Source: JADZFO01 sp964512635 (GTDB taxonomy: Bacteria; 4484-113; JAFGCY01). From it: a stretch of 64,000 nt of DNA. The position numbers and the translations under genes are program-made. The notes below the pieces were generated by a model. That model saw only the letters and a program-made list of their open reading frames with translations. It was not told the origin of the DNA and ran no database searches. The stretch's first letter is position 1, and each line of letters begins with the position of its first letter. This document shows, piece after piece, positions 26,249-33,766 of the stretch. The stretch is from the NCBI GenBank assembly GCA_964512635.1, contig CAZEJB010000001.1, positions 186,001 to 250,000 on the forward strand. Reading direction: 5' to 3'.

Positions 26249-27130
26249 TTAATGCCAGCCCGGGCCGTGCCCGAGGCTGACCGGTGCATGCGGGACCAGT
26301 CCGCGCGTAAGCGCCTCCGGGTCGCTGTCGAGGTCCAGAATCTCGTCCGCCGGGTTCGCTGAATCCGGCAGGCGCCGGGCAGCGCCAAGCTCGCGGCAGG
26401 TGTATTCATACAATTCGCGCGCATGGATCCAGCGCCGCTCCAGCCCGCCCAGCAGTATCTTCAGCCCCGCGCCATAGATCAGCATCAGGGGCAGCAGGCC
26501 GCTTAGAAAACCGCGGGTCACATCTCCCGCGCCGGCCAGCGCCGACGCAGCAAGCACCAGCAGCGACCCGGCGATCAGCAGCGGCCCCAGCGAAAGCTCA
26601 AGCTGCTGCTGCAGCGGCAGCCCGCGGGTCGGCCAGAGATACCAGTTCAAGCTCGACAGCAGATGCCGCAGAAGCTGGCGGCGGCTGCGCGGTCGCACCG
26701 CGGGATAAATGCTGGCCAGCGGCTCCCGCAGCGCCTGGCCCAGATCCGGCAGGCTGGCCGGCCCGGAGGCGATCATCACCAGCAGGCTGCTGTTCTCCAG
26801 GGCCGCGCGCAGCTCGCGCTGGTAGGGCGTCAGCTGCCGCTCCTGCGCCCGGGCCCGGGCGCGCAGCACGGTGCTGTCTATCTCGGTCGGTGGATGCCAG
26901 CCCGGCCGCATGGTCTGCGGGATGGCCTGCCACAGCTGGCGCAGGATGTCCTGGCCGAGGGGGTTGTCGATACGCGCCAGCGCCTCGTCGAGGCTGAGGC
27001 TCTCAAACTCCGGCTGCCCGCTCTTTTGCGGTGCCAGCCCCGGGCGGGGCTGCAGTCTGGCCGGCGGCGCGTCAGGCTCAAGCTGCCCTGCGGCCAGCCG
27101 CCCGATCCGGCTTTCGCGGCGCGTCTGCAT
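26249..27130 (-). CDS. Two-helix membrane protein, paralogue family member B
   Basis: 293 residues, the longest paralogue, with an extra ~45-residue N-terminus rich in Arg/Pro/Gln. Family landmarks: ARIDNPLGQDILRQLW, LRAALENSSLLVMIASGPASLPDL, RPRSRRQLLRHLLSSLNWYLWP, two hydrophobic helices (LELSLGPLLIAGSLLVLAAS and FLSGLLPLMLIYGAGLKILL), ARELYEYTCREL, acidic tail. TAGTAT eight bases before the ATG fits the leaderless pattern. Confidence 0.75.
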   Translation of the reverse strand: MQTRRESRIGRLAAGQLEPDAPPARLQPRPGLAPQKSGQPEFESLSLDEALARIDNPLGQDILRQLWQAIPQTMRPGWHPPTEIDSTVLRARARAQERQLTPYQRELRAALENSSLLVMIASGPASLPDLGQALREPLASIYPAVRPRSRRQLLRHLLSSLNWYLWPTRGLPLQQQLELSLGPLLIAGSLLVLAASALAGAGDVTRGFLSGLLPLMLIYGAGLKILLGGLERRWIHARELYEYTCRELGAARRLPDSANPADEILDLDSDPEALTRGLVPHAPVSLGHGPGWH

Positions 27131-27138
27131 CTGCGCTA

Positions 27139-27144
27139 ATACTA
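27139..27144 (-). promoter_or_regulatory. -10 box of paralogue B (leaderless type)
   Basis: TAGTAT on the minus strand, eight bases before ATG 27130. Confidence 0.4.
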
Positions 27145-27176
27145 ACCCAGCGCGGCGCTGGTGTCAGCAGCAGCCG

Positions 27177-27944
27177 CTAGTGCGGCAGCCGGCGCCAGAA
27201 CTGCTCGTCCAGCATGCTCTGCGGCTCCGGTGTCTCGTGTTCATCAGCCAGCCCGCCGCCGGCCTCCAGGTCGCGGGTTTTCAGCTCGCCTTGCGGCACT
27301 CCTCCATCTGCCGTCGGAGCATTCTCCTCAGCCGGATCGCAATAGGCGCTGGCCAGATAGTTGTAAAGCTCGTAGTTGTTTTCCATCAGCTCCTGCGGGT
27401 TTGGCAGCGCGACCGCCACGCCCCACAGCGCAGAACCGCTGCACAGCAGCGCGGCGATAAACACGCCGATCCCGCCCTGGCCGGCAATGGCCAGCGCGCC
27501 GCCGGTCAGCAATCCGGCCAGTACCCCGCAGCCGCTCCAGATCGCATAGGCCAGCGGCCCGCGCCCCTGCTGCCGCTGTGGGCTGAGATACCAGTCCAGG
27601 TGCCGGGCGATGTGCTGCGCCAGTTGGGGATAAGTCCGCGGCCGGGTCAGCCGAAACCAGGTGCGCGACAGCTCATCACAGTTCTGGGTAATGTCCGGCA
27701 GTGCTCCCTCGCCTCCGGCCAGCATCACCGCCAGCCCGGAGCGCTTCAGTCGCTCTCGCAGGTCCAGCATCCGCTCGTTGGGCCGCTCAACGAAGATCTG
27801 CGGCAGGTCGCGGGCACCGGTCGGCAGATCAATAATGCCGGTGAAGATGCCATGTCCGCGAAACAGAATATCCAGCAGAAGCTGGGCGGTCTTGCAGCTC
27901 ACTTTGCCCGCATGCGGAAACTGCCGGTAGTAGTAATAGCTCAT
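27177..27944 (-). CDS. Two-helix membrane protein, paralogue family member C
   Basis: 255 residues. Family landmarks: LRERLKRSGLAVMLAGGEGALPDI, RPRTYPQLAQHIARHLDWYLSP, two hydrophobic helices (IWSGCGVLAGLLTGGALAIA and IGVFIAALLCSGSALWGVAV), NYELYNYLASAYCDPAEE and a Gly/Glu-rich tail. The N-terminal P-x-G/A-R motif is not obvious. Its start overlaps the stop of member D by four bases (ATGA), so C and D are translationally coupled and probably made in fixed ratio. Confidence 0.76.
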   Translation of the reverse strand: MSYYYYRQFPHAGKVSCKTAQLLLDILFRGHGIFTGIIDLPTGARDLPQIFVERPNERMLDLRERLKRSGLAVMLAGGEGALPDITQNCDELSRTWFRLTRPRTYPQLAQHIARHLDWYLSPQRQQGRGPLAYAIWSGCGVLAGLLTGGALAIAGQGGIGVFIAALLCSGSALWGVAVALPNPQELMENNYELYNYLASAYCDPAEENAPTADGGVPQGELKTRDLEAGGGLADEHETPEPQSMLDEQFWRRLPH

Positions 27945-28660
27945 CGTGCGGCTCGTTCGAGAGCAGATACTACACCCGCCGGCGCCTGCTCCGGTGACAG
28001 CTCTGACCCCTTCCCGGATTCATCCGCCGCTGGCTCGGTCAGATCCGCGGCTTCCAGAGCTGCTCCTCTGGGTTCAGCGGGGTCCTGGTATATCCGTACC
28101 AGATACTGATAGAACTCGACCGCCGCGAGTCGCTGCTCTTCGGAGATTGCTGCAGGCCGGTTCAGACTCTGAATCAGGCCAAACACGCCCAGAAAGATCA
28201 ACAGGCGCAGTGCCGAGAACCCGCCAAAGAGCGCGCTGGAGGCCATCTCCGCCAGTCCGAGTCCCAGTATCGTTATCGCCGCAGAGAGAAACCATGGTGA
28301 ACCGGGAAGAACACCATGCAGCTTGAGCGGCGAAAGGTACCAGTCAAGGTAAGTCGCGACATGCTTGGTCATGGCTGCCACATCGCGGGGCAGAAACAAC
28401 CTGTGCCACGCCCGCCAGGGAAAGGCGATGTGATCCGTTATGTCCGGCAATACGCCTGGTCCAGCGGCCAGGGCTTCTGCCAGTCCGGAATTGTTCAGGC
28501 GCCGCCTCAGCTTGACGCGATAGGCCTCCTTTTCCGTTTCGGCATGCGGCTTGGCTGGCGCGCCGCAATGGATCATGTGGTGATAAGCAGTCTCTACAGC
28601 CTTGCGCCCAGCCGGGCTGGATATTGTTTCCAGATCAAGTTGCAGATACTCAAAGGCCAC
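27941..28660 (-). CDS. Two-helix membrane protein, paralogue family member D
   Basis: 239 residues from GTG 28660, with GGCGGAAG upstream. Landmarks: ISSPAGRKAVETAYHHM, LRRRLNNSGLAEALAAGPGVLPDI, HVATYLDWYLSPLKLHG, two hydrophobic helices (FLSAAITILGLGLAEMASSA and LRLLIFLGVFGLIQSL), VEFYQYLVRIYQDPAEP and an acidic tail. First gene of the D-C pair. Confidence 0.76.
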   Translation of the reverse strand: MAFEYLQLDLETISSPAGRKAVETAYHHMIHCGAPAKPHAETEKEAYRVKLRRRLNNSGLAEALAAGPGVLPDITDHIAFPWRAWHRLFLPRDVAAMTKHVATYLDWYLSPLKLHGVLPGSPWFLSAAITILGLGLAEMASSALFGGFSALRLLIFLGVFGLIQSLNRPAAISEEQRLAAVEFYQYLVRIYQDPAEPRGAALEAADLTEPAADESGKGSELSPEQAPAGVVSALERAAR

Positions 28661-28763
28661 TGTGCTTCCGCCTGCCCATAATTTAGCAGGCCGCTGCTAC
28701 GGGCCGATTGTGTCAGGCGCCAATCCGCCGGACTGACCTTGTTTCGTCCCGCCTGCAGCACCG

Positions 28764-28769
28764 TATAAT
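28764..28769 (+). promoter_or_regulatory. Promoter -10 of the lipoprotein at 28832
   Basis: TATAAT with TTGTTT about 18 bases upstream as a fair -35. Leads to a ~55-base leader ending in GAGAGGAAGG. Confidence 0.55.
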
Positions 28770-28831
28770 TCTTATGCAGGCTTAACGCCTGCTTCACCGT
28801 CTGTCGAGGAAGTCCCGAGAGGAAGGCTGTC

Positions 28832-29407
28832 ATGAACTTAAGGCTGCATGGACTGCGGCTCTGCAGCAGGGCACTTGGCCTGCTGCTGCTTTTCGCGCTG
28901 CTAGCACTGTCCGCGGCCTGCGCGGGCGGCCGGGCGGCTGCCGTGGCCTATCCCCCTTCCTGGCCGCTGGTCGGCATCACCGCTCCGCCGGGCTCGCACA
29001 GCGCCCCGCTGCACTTCAACATCGCATCAGAAAAACTCGGCCCGGATAACGTCTATGTCGACGGCGCGCAGGTTGCCCCGGACCGCGCACACCCCAAGGG
29101 CGGGCTGTTCTGGGCCTGCGGCTTTACCTGCGAAGAGCAGTGGAAGATTGTCGAGAACCACTTCCGGGCCAGTTTGCGCGCTGAGAACCTGAAGGTCTAT
29201 CTAGGCAAGCCGCGCAAGGAGGGCCAGCACGTCTATGGCTGCAGCAAGGACGGCAAGTACGAGGTCGGCCTCTTCAAGCTGGACCAGGAGCGCTATCCCA
29301 ACGCCTGGGAACTGCGCGTGACCCAGTGGGACTCCCCGCTGGAGCTCGGCCTTGGCGATTATGAAGAAGCCCGCCGGCTTGGCGAGCTGATCCTTGCCTC
29401 GCGCTAG
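28832..29407 (+). CDS. Lipoprotein of unknown function
   Basis: 191 residues. Long hydrophobic signal (LGLLLLFALLALSAAC) with Cys at ~30, then a folded domain with CGFTCEEQWKIVENHF, LKVYLGKPRKEGQHVYGC and DYEEARRLGELILAS. Three further cysteines could pair in the periplasm. It stands alone on the plus strand between paralogues D and E. No family recognised. Confidence 0.75.
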   Translation: MNLRLHGLRLCSRALGLLLLFALLALSAACAGGRAAAVAYPPSWPLVGITAPPGSHSAPLHFNIASEKLGPDNVYVDGAQVAPDRAHPKGGLFWACGFTCEEQWKIVENHFRASLRAENLKVYLGKPRKEGQHVYGCSKDGKYEVGLFKLDQERYPNAWELRVTQWDSPLELGLGDYEEARRLGELILASR

Positions 29408-29443
29408 AGCCGGGCAGAATGGCAGGGCCTGTGACCCAGTAGA

Positions 29444-29461
29444 GGCGGAGCATGCTCCGCC
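29444..29461. repeat. Palindrome after the lipoprotein gene
   Basis: GGCGGAGCATGCTCCGCC, a perfect inverted repeat 37 bases after the stop; no U-run. Confidence 0.7.
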
Positions 29462-29529
29462 CGTTCACCGCTGATCGCGCCTTCAATCTGCTAAGCCGGA
29501 CTGCCGTCATTCACAACCAAAGCCTGGGT

Positions 29530-30209
29530 CTAATGTCCTTCCCGGCGCGCTGCAGCATTAACTCTGTCATCGCTTTCCAGCTCCGCAGTCATTAACTCCA
29601 CAGACTCCCCGGCTTCCTCTTCCGGGTCGCTGTAACTCTCCACCAGATAGTGATACAGCTCCATGGCCGCTTCGTACTTTCGCCCCGGGTCAATCTGCCG
29701 CCGCGAAAGGACCACACCGTTCAGCATCAGAGCGCCGCCAGCAATGGCAAAGAAGGGCACGCCATACCACTGGCCCAGCAATATTGCGGCAACGAAACCA
29801 CCGATCAGACTGAGGGTCGTTGCGGTGCCAAGCTGCACAGACATTTGGGCTGCGACGCTGGCCGGCAGCGGCGGTCCGCCGCGCGGCTGCAGATACCAGT
29901 CCAGATCCTCAACCAGTCGTTCCAGCAGCCCTTCATAGTTCTTCGGAAGTGTCCCGCGGAAGAAAGATTGCAGCAAGGGATGGGCATACTCCATTGGGTC
30001 AGGCAGCAGATCCGGGCTTGCCAGTCTCGCGGCCAGGTCGGAGTCGCGCAGTTGTTGCCTAACTTTGCGGCCAAACTCCGTCGGGGGAGAAAAGAGCATC
30101 GCCTCGTTTCACCGCTGCCCGTCGCCAGGTCATAGCTGATCTGCAACAGCTGCCGCCCCATGGGAGTACTCACCTTAGCCAGATCTGCAGCCAGCCGCTT
30201 CGACACCAT
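29530..30209 (-). pseudogene. Two-helix membrane protein, paralogue family member E, frameshifted
   Basis: The conserved N-terminal part (LAKVSTPMGRQLLQISYDLA) is read in one frame from about 30209, and the rest (FGRKVRQQLRDSDLAARLAS, LVEDLDWYLQPRGGPPLP, two hydrophobic helices, ELYHYLVESYSDPEEEAGE) in another, which alone spans 29530-30099. The switch is between about 30075 and 30110 and corresponds to one missing base; the local sequence has a T4 and a C5 run. It may be a true frameshift mutation or a sequencing/assembly error; the heptanucleotide there does not fit a -1 slippery site. If only the downstream frame is translated, the product lacks the N-terminal segment. Confidence 0.72.
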
Positions 30210-30282
30210 GCAAAAGTCTACTTCACCGACGCACCCCTTCAAAGCTCGTCGAGCACCTTGAACTGCGCCAGGAGCAATAGCT

Positions 30283-30356
30283 TTGGAGCGCGGGCATCAT
30301 GCCCGCATCTTTATGCACTGGTTCAGATTGGGGCCCGGGCATCTTGCCCGCACCCG
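30283..30356. repeat. GGAGCGC-type palindromic repeats
   Basis: TTTGGAGCGC leads into GCGGGCATCATGCCCGC and CATCTTTATG, then a second arm pair GGGCATCTTGCCC. The same lead-in and tail recur near 42368 and 42670. Confidence 0.75.
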
Positions 30357-30544
30357 TACCCCTGGTCTACAAATGCTAAAAGCCCTGCCCGCGCAGATTA
30401 ATCCGCACTCAGCCGCGGTATCTGTTGCACCCACCCGCCTTGGCAAGACTTTTGCGCTGCTGAAGTTCATCGCGGGCAGGTCGGCACCTTGAGAACTTCT
30501 GCAAGTGTTAATGCAAGCCGCGTGCTGAGAGCTACCCGCTGCAA

Positions 30545-30752
30545 ATTTTCCCCGCGATTTCGCATCCGGATTTGCAAAACGCCGATCTTAATCACGAAAA
30601 CGGCGGGCCAGGTAAAATCCGCTGGCGGATCAAAACGTAAACCGGCGTTTCTCGGTTGAAAAAGCGCCTCTCAGGTTAAATCCGAGGGGGCCGTCAGGGC
30701 CACTGCGACCTGTCATTCACGTTGATTTTGCGCCCTGAAAGTTAAATCCGCT
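30545..30752 (-). repeat. Copy 1 of a ~200-bp element made of three ~65-bp units
   Basis: Read on the minus strand, the motif GGATTTAAC or GGATTTTAC followed by CTG or TTT recurs at ~30750, ~30684 and ~30621, spacing 66 and 63. The first and second units align with the units at 41812-42010. No ORF is supported within it. It lies upstream of guaB3 but in the opposite orientation. Confidence 0.7.
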
Positions 30753-30858
30753 GTCTCCGGCCCTAAGAACACTTGCAAAATTGTACAGATTTACAGGCTG
30801 CGCCCCAGCCGCCCGCCCCCGGCCCGAACCGGCAGGTGTCCGGCGCGGGCACCGCTGC

Positions 30859-30864
30859 TATAAT
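30859..30864 (+). promoter_or_regulatory. Promoter -10 of guaB3
   Basis: TATAAT in the context GCTATAAT, 38 bases before ATG 30903; AGAGGAAG lies in the leader. No recognisable purine riboswitch. Confidence 0.55.
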
Positions 30865-30902
30865 CCCCGGCTTCACTAGCCCCCTCGAGAGGAAGCACTA
30901 AG

Positions 30903-32063
30903 ATGGAATTCGCCCTCAGCAAGAACCGCAAGATCAAGCTGGCCCTTGGTTTCAACGACGTCTCCCTGGTGCCCAGCATGTCCACCGTCGACCCGGCCGA
31001 CACCGATGTTTCTTATGAGCTCGGCGGCCACAAGTACGAGCTGCCGATCATGGCGGCGGCGATGGACGGCGTGGTGGACGTCAAGATCGCCCGCCTCTTC
31101 GCCGAGTACGGCGGCCTGGGTGTGCTGAATCTTGAGGGCATCTACACCCGCTACGAGGAGTACCAGAGCATCCTCGACGAGATCGTCGCCGCCGATAACG
31201 ACCAGGCCACCGCGATCTTTCAGCGTGTCTATAAGGAGCCGGTCAAGCCCGAGCTGATCGCCCGCCGCATTGAGGAAATCAAGGAAGGCGGCAACAAGTG
31301 CGCCGTCAGCCTGACGCCGCTGGGCGTGATCCGCTATGGCGAGGCGACCTTCGCCGCCAAGCCGGATGTGCTCTGCGTCCAGAGCACCGTCACCAGCGCC
31401 CGCCACCGCTCCAGCAGCGGCAACAACCTGGTGATCGCCGATCTGATTAAGAGCATCTCCATCCCGGTGCTGGTCGGCAACGTCAGCGAGTATGAAGTCT
31501 CGATGGCACTGCTGGAAGCCGGCGCGGCCGGCCTCTTTGTCGGCGTTGGCCCCGGGCAGGCCTGCACCACCCGCGGCGTCACGGGCGTCGGCGTGCCGCA
31601 GATCACCGCCACTGCCGACTGCGCCGATGCGCGCGATGACTACTTCAAGTCCTCGGGCCGCTATGCACTGATCATCACCGACGGCGGCATGCGCAAGGGC
31701 GGCGAGATCTGCAAGGCCCTGGCCGCCGGCGGCGACGCGATCATGACCGGCTCCATCTTCGCCGGCTGCCCCGAAAGCCCCGCGGCGCCTTACCACTGGG
31801 GCATGGCCACGCCGGACCCCAACCTGCCGCGCGGCACCCGCGTCAAGAGCAACGTCTCTGTTCCGCTGCACCAGGTGCTCTTCGGGCCCAGCAAGGTGAC
31901 GGACGGCACGCAGAACCTCGTCGGCGCGATCCGCAGCGCGATGGGCCTCTGCGGCGCGGCGAACATCCGCGAGTTCCACAACACCCAGCTCGCCTTCTCG
32001 CTGAGCTTCATGACCGAAGGCAAGGCCCTGCAGCTCAGCCAGCAGGTCGGCATGGGCAAGTAG
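30903..32063 (+). CDS. guaB3: GuaB3-type IMP dehydrogenase family protein
   Basis: 386 residues, a TIM-barrel IMPDH/GMP reductase family member without the CBS pair of classical GuaB. The active-site loop GVGPGQACTTRGVTGVGVPQ contains the catalytic cysteine at 221, and IITDGGMRKGGEICKALAAG gives the phosphate-binding residues. The N-terminal FNDVSLVPS corresponds to the barrel start. GuaB3 enzymes oxidise IMP to XMP in the studied cyanobacterial case; whether this is the only IMPDH here cannot be told from the window. It interrupts the cluster of two-helix membrane proteins. Confidence 0.9.
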   Translation: MEFALSKNRKIKLALGFNDVSLVPSMSTVDPADTDVSYELGGHKYELPIMAAAMDGVVDVKIARLFAEYGGLGVLNLEGIYTRYEEYQSILDEIVAADNDQATAIFQRVYKEPVKPELIARRIEEIKEGGNKCAVSLTPLGVIRYGEATFAAKPDVLCVQSTVTSARHRSSSGNNLVIADLIKSISIPVLVGNVSEYEVSMALLEAGAAGLFVGVGPGQACTTRGVTGVGVPQITATADCADARDDYFKSSGRYALIITDGGMRKGGEICKALAAGGDAIMTGSIFAGCPESPAAPYHWGMATPDPNLPRGTRVKSNVSVPLHQVLFGPSKVTDGTQNLVGAIRSAMGLCGAANIREFHNTQLAFSLSFMTEGKALQLSQQVGMGK

Positions 32064-32122
32064 GGGCCGAGCATGGCCTCGGCCCGGGTGGGCGCGACTC
32101 CGTGCCCGCCTCGCCTCGGTGG

Positions 32123-32209
32123 CACCGGTTTGCAACCGGTGGTTCATCCTCGGTGACACCGGTTTGCAACCGGTGATCCATCTTCGGTGGCACCGGTTTG
32201 CAACCGGTG
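32123..32209. repeat. Three tandem palindromes, 34-bp period
   Basis: CACCGGTTTGCAACCGGTG at 32123-32141, 32157-32175 and 32191-32209, exactly 34 bases apart. The last ends ten bases before the start of paralogue F. A fourth single copy is at 42627-42645. Confidence 0.92.
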
Positions 32210-32218
32210 GCAATACTT

Positions 32219-32866
32219 ATGTCTTTGCTCAGAACAGAACGCTGGCACGACATCGCCGACCCCGCCGCAGCCCGGGTGGCCCGCTTGCTGTGGATCATGA
32301 TCCCCCGCAGCCGCGGCCGCTTTGGCGTCACCTGGCCGCTGATCGACCGGCCGGATGAGCCGCAGCGCCTCGAACTGCGCCGGGCCCTCGAGGCCAGCGC
32401 TCTGGCCCGCGACATCCTGGAGCACCCGGAGCGGATTGAAGACCTGCGCCAGCGTCTGCCCCAGCCCTGGAGGTCCATGGCTCTGCGATTCCTGAAGCTG
32501 GACTACGGGATGCGGCTCTTCCTGCTGGGGCTCTATCTGGACTGCTATCTTGGCCTCAAGACCGGGCTGCCGCCGCAGCGGCTCTGGACCGCGCCGGTGC
32601 TGAAGGCCCTGCTCAGCCTGCCGGTGCTGGTCGTTGCCGGCGCCATGTTTGTAGCCGGGCTGCTCCTCAGCGTCAACAATGAAGGCCAGCTCTGGCCGGC
32701 GGGACTGCTCTTTGGCGCAGCCCTGCTGGCTGCAGCCTACAGCATCTGGACCACAATACTGACCCGGCGGCAGTGGCCGCGCTTCCTGGCGCTGTATCAC
32801 TACTTTTGCGACTATTGGCAGGCCCGCTCGCCGGCCCGGGATCCAGCAGCGGACGGCTGGGATTAG
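32219..32866 (+). CDS. Two-helix membrane protein, paralogue family member F
   Basis: 215 residues. Landmarks: IADPAAARVARLLW, LRRALEASALARDILEHPERIEDL, LGLYLDCYLGLKTGLPPQ (in place of LDWYL), two hydrophobic helices (LLSLPVLVVAGAMFVAGLLL and AGLLFGAALLAAAYSIW) and ALYHYFCDYW; the acidic tail is short. The only plus-strand member. ATG 32219 directly follows the 34-bp palindrome array and has no ribosome binding site, so its expression must depend on transcription from guaB3 or on the repeats. Confidence 0.72.
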   Translation: MSLLRTERWHDIADPAAARVARLLWIMIPRSRGRFGVTWPLIDRPDEPQRLELRRALEASALARDILEHPERIEDLRQRLPQPWRSMALRFLKLDYGMRLFLLGLYLDCYLGLKTGLPPQRLWTAPVLKALLSLPVLVVAGAMFVAGLLLSVNNEGQLWPAGLLFGAALLAAAYSIWTTILTRRQWPRFLALYHYFCDYWQARSPARDPAADGWD

Positions 32867-32885
32867 GTCATGACTATGAGGTTGA

Positions 32886-33650
32886 ATGAGGCATACTTCA
32901 ACCATGCTTAAGCGCGCTGACGACTGGCTGAAGCCGCACCGCGACGCCGTCTGGGACGGTCTCTACCGGCGCGAGGAACAGCTTTGCCGCGAGGCCCTGC
33001 AGCGGGCCTGGAGCGCCTGGAGCGAGTATGAACTGAACCACGATCTGGGCTATGCCCTGCGGCTGTACCTTGACTTCCTGGAGTTCCAGGTCGAGGACTC
33101 CTTCGTCCCGCGGGATGATGGTCAACGGATCCGGGCGGCGATCCAGGAGATTGCCAAGCCAACCGCCGCGCCGCTGGCGCGGGTTATGCGGGCGCGGACG
33201 CTGATCACTCTACGCTGCTGGGCGCACTGGGAGCGCGCGCTGGACCTTGGCATCGGCGAGCTCAACTCCCTGTTCCGCGAGGTGGACATCGGCGAGATCG
33301 ATGGCCAGGGCTGGACTTTCATCGCTTACTGGGCCTTTGATCAGCGCGAAGCGGGCTATCTGTCGCTGGCCTTTGAGACCTTCATCACCCAGCCCCTGGA
33401 CTACCTCGGCTACTACTCCAAGCTGCGGCTTGGGGTGATGCTGGCGCTGGTGGAAGGCGACTGCAAGCGCCAGCAGCTGGAGCACCTTATTGACGAGACC
33501 AAATACCTGCACCAGTTGCAGTGGATCGAGGCCAGGGGCAGTGAGGCGGCAGCGGCGCTGGGCCTCTGGGACAGCGCGATGCAGGCTTACTGCGCCCGCC
33601 GCCGCGCCGAGCTGGAAAGGCTAAAGCCCCTGCCGCCTCGCCACCACTGA
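32886..33650 (+). CDS. Helical protein of unknown function
   Basis: 254 residues, largely alpha-helical and Trp/Leu/Arg-rich with no membrane segment or signal peptide. Features: LREEQ-type charged helices near the start, DLGYALRLYLDFLEFQVED, WTFIAYWAFDQREAGYLSL and an Arg-rich C-terminal helix. Start ATG 32886 has GAGG four bases upstream; ATG 32904 is the alternative. It follows paralogue F by 19 bases, probably one transcript, hinting at a shared role. No family recognised. Confidence 0.7.
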   Translation: MRHTSTMLKRADDWLKPHRDAVWDGLYRREEQLCREALQRAWSAWSEYELNHDLGYALRLYLDFLEFQVEDSFVPRDDGQRIRAAIQEIAKPTAAPLARVMRARTLITLRCWAHWERALDLGIGELNSLFREVDIGEIDGQGWTFIAYWAFDQREAGYLSLAFETFITQPLDYLGYYSKLRLGVMLALVEGDCKRQQLEHLIDETKYLHQLQWIEARGSEAAAALGLWDSAMQAYCARRRAELERLKPLPPRHH

Positions 33651-33766
33651 GGCAAGCTGGGGGCCGCCGCTTAAAGCTGATCTTAACCTTTTGGTCAATT
33701 CGATTCAGGTATACTGACATATCAGGAGCCCATAGGGCCGTAATCCCACTGCCAAGGAACTTAACC

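Noticed and set aside
30060..30110. Programmed -1 frameshift site in paralogue E
   Set aside because: No X-XXY-YYZ heptamer in the proper phase and no obvious downstream pseudoknot; an indel is simpler.
30540..30902. Purine riboswitch ahead of guaB3
   Set aside because: No recognisable purine-aptamer junction or loop motifs; the repeat element is in the opposite orientation.
32123..32209. CRISPR array with 19-base repeats
   Set aside because: Only three units with 15-base intervals, perfectly palindromic repeats, no cas genes.
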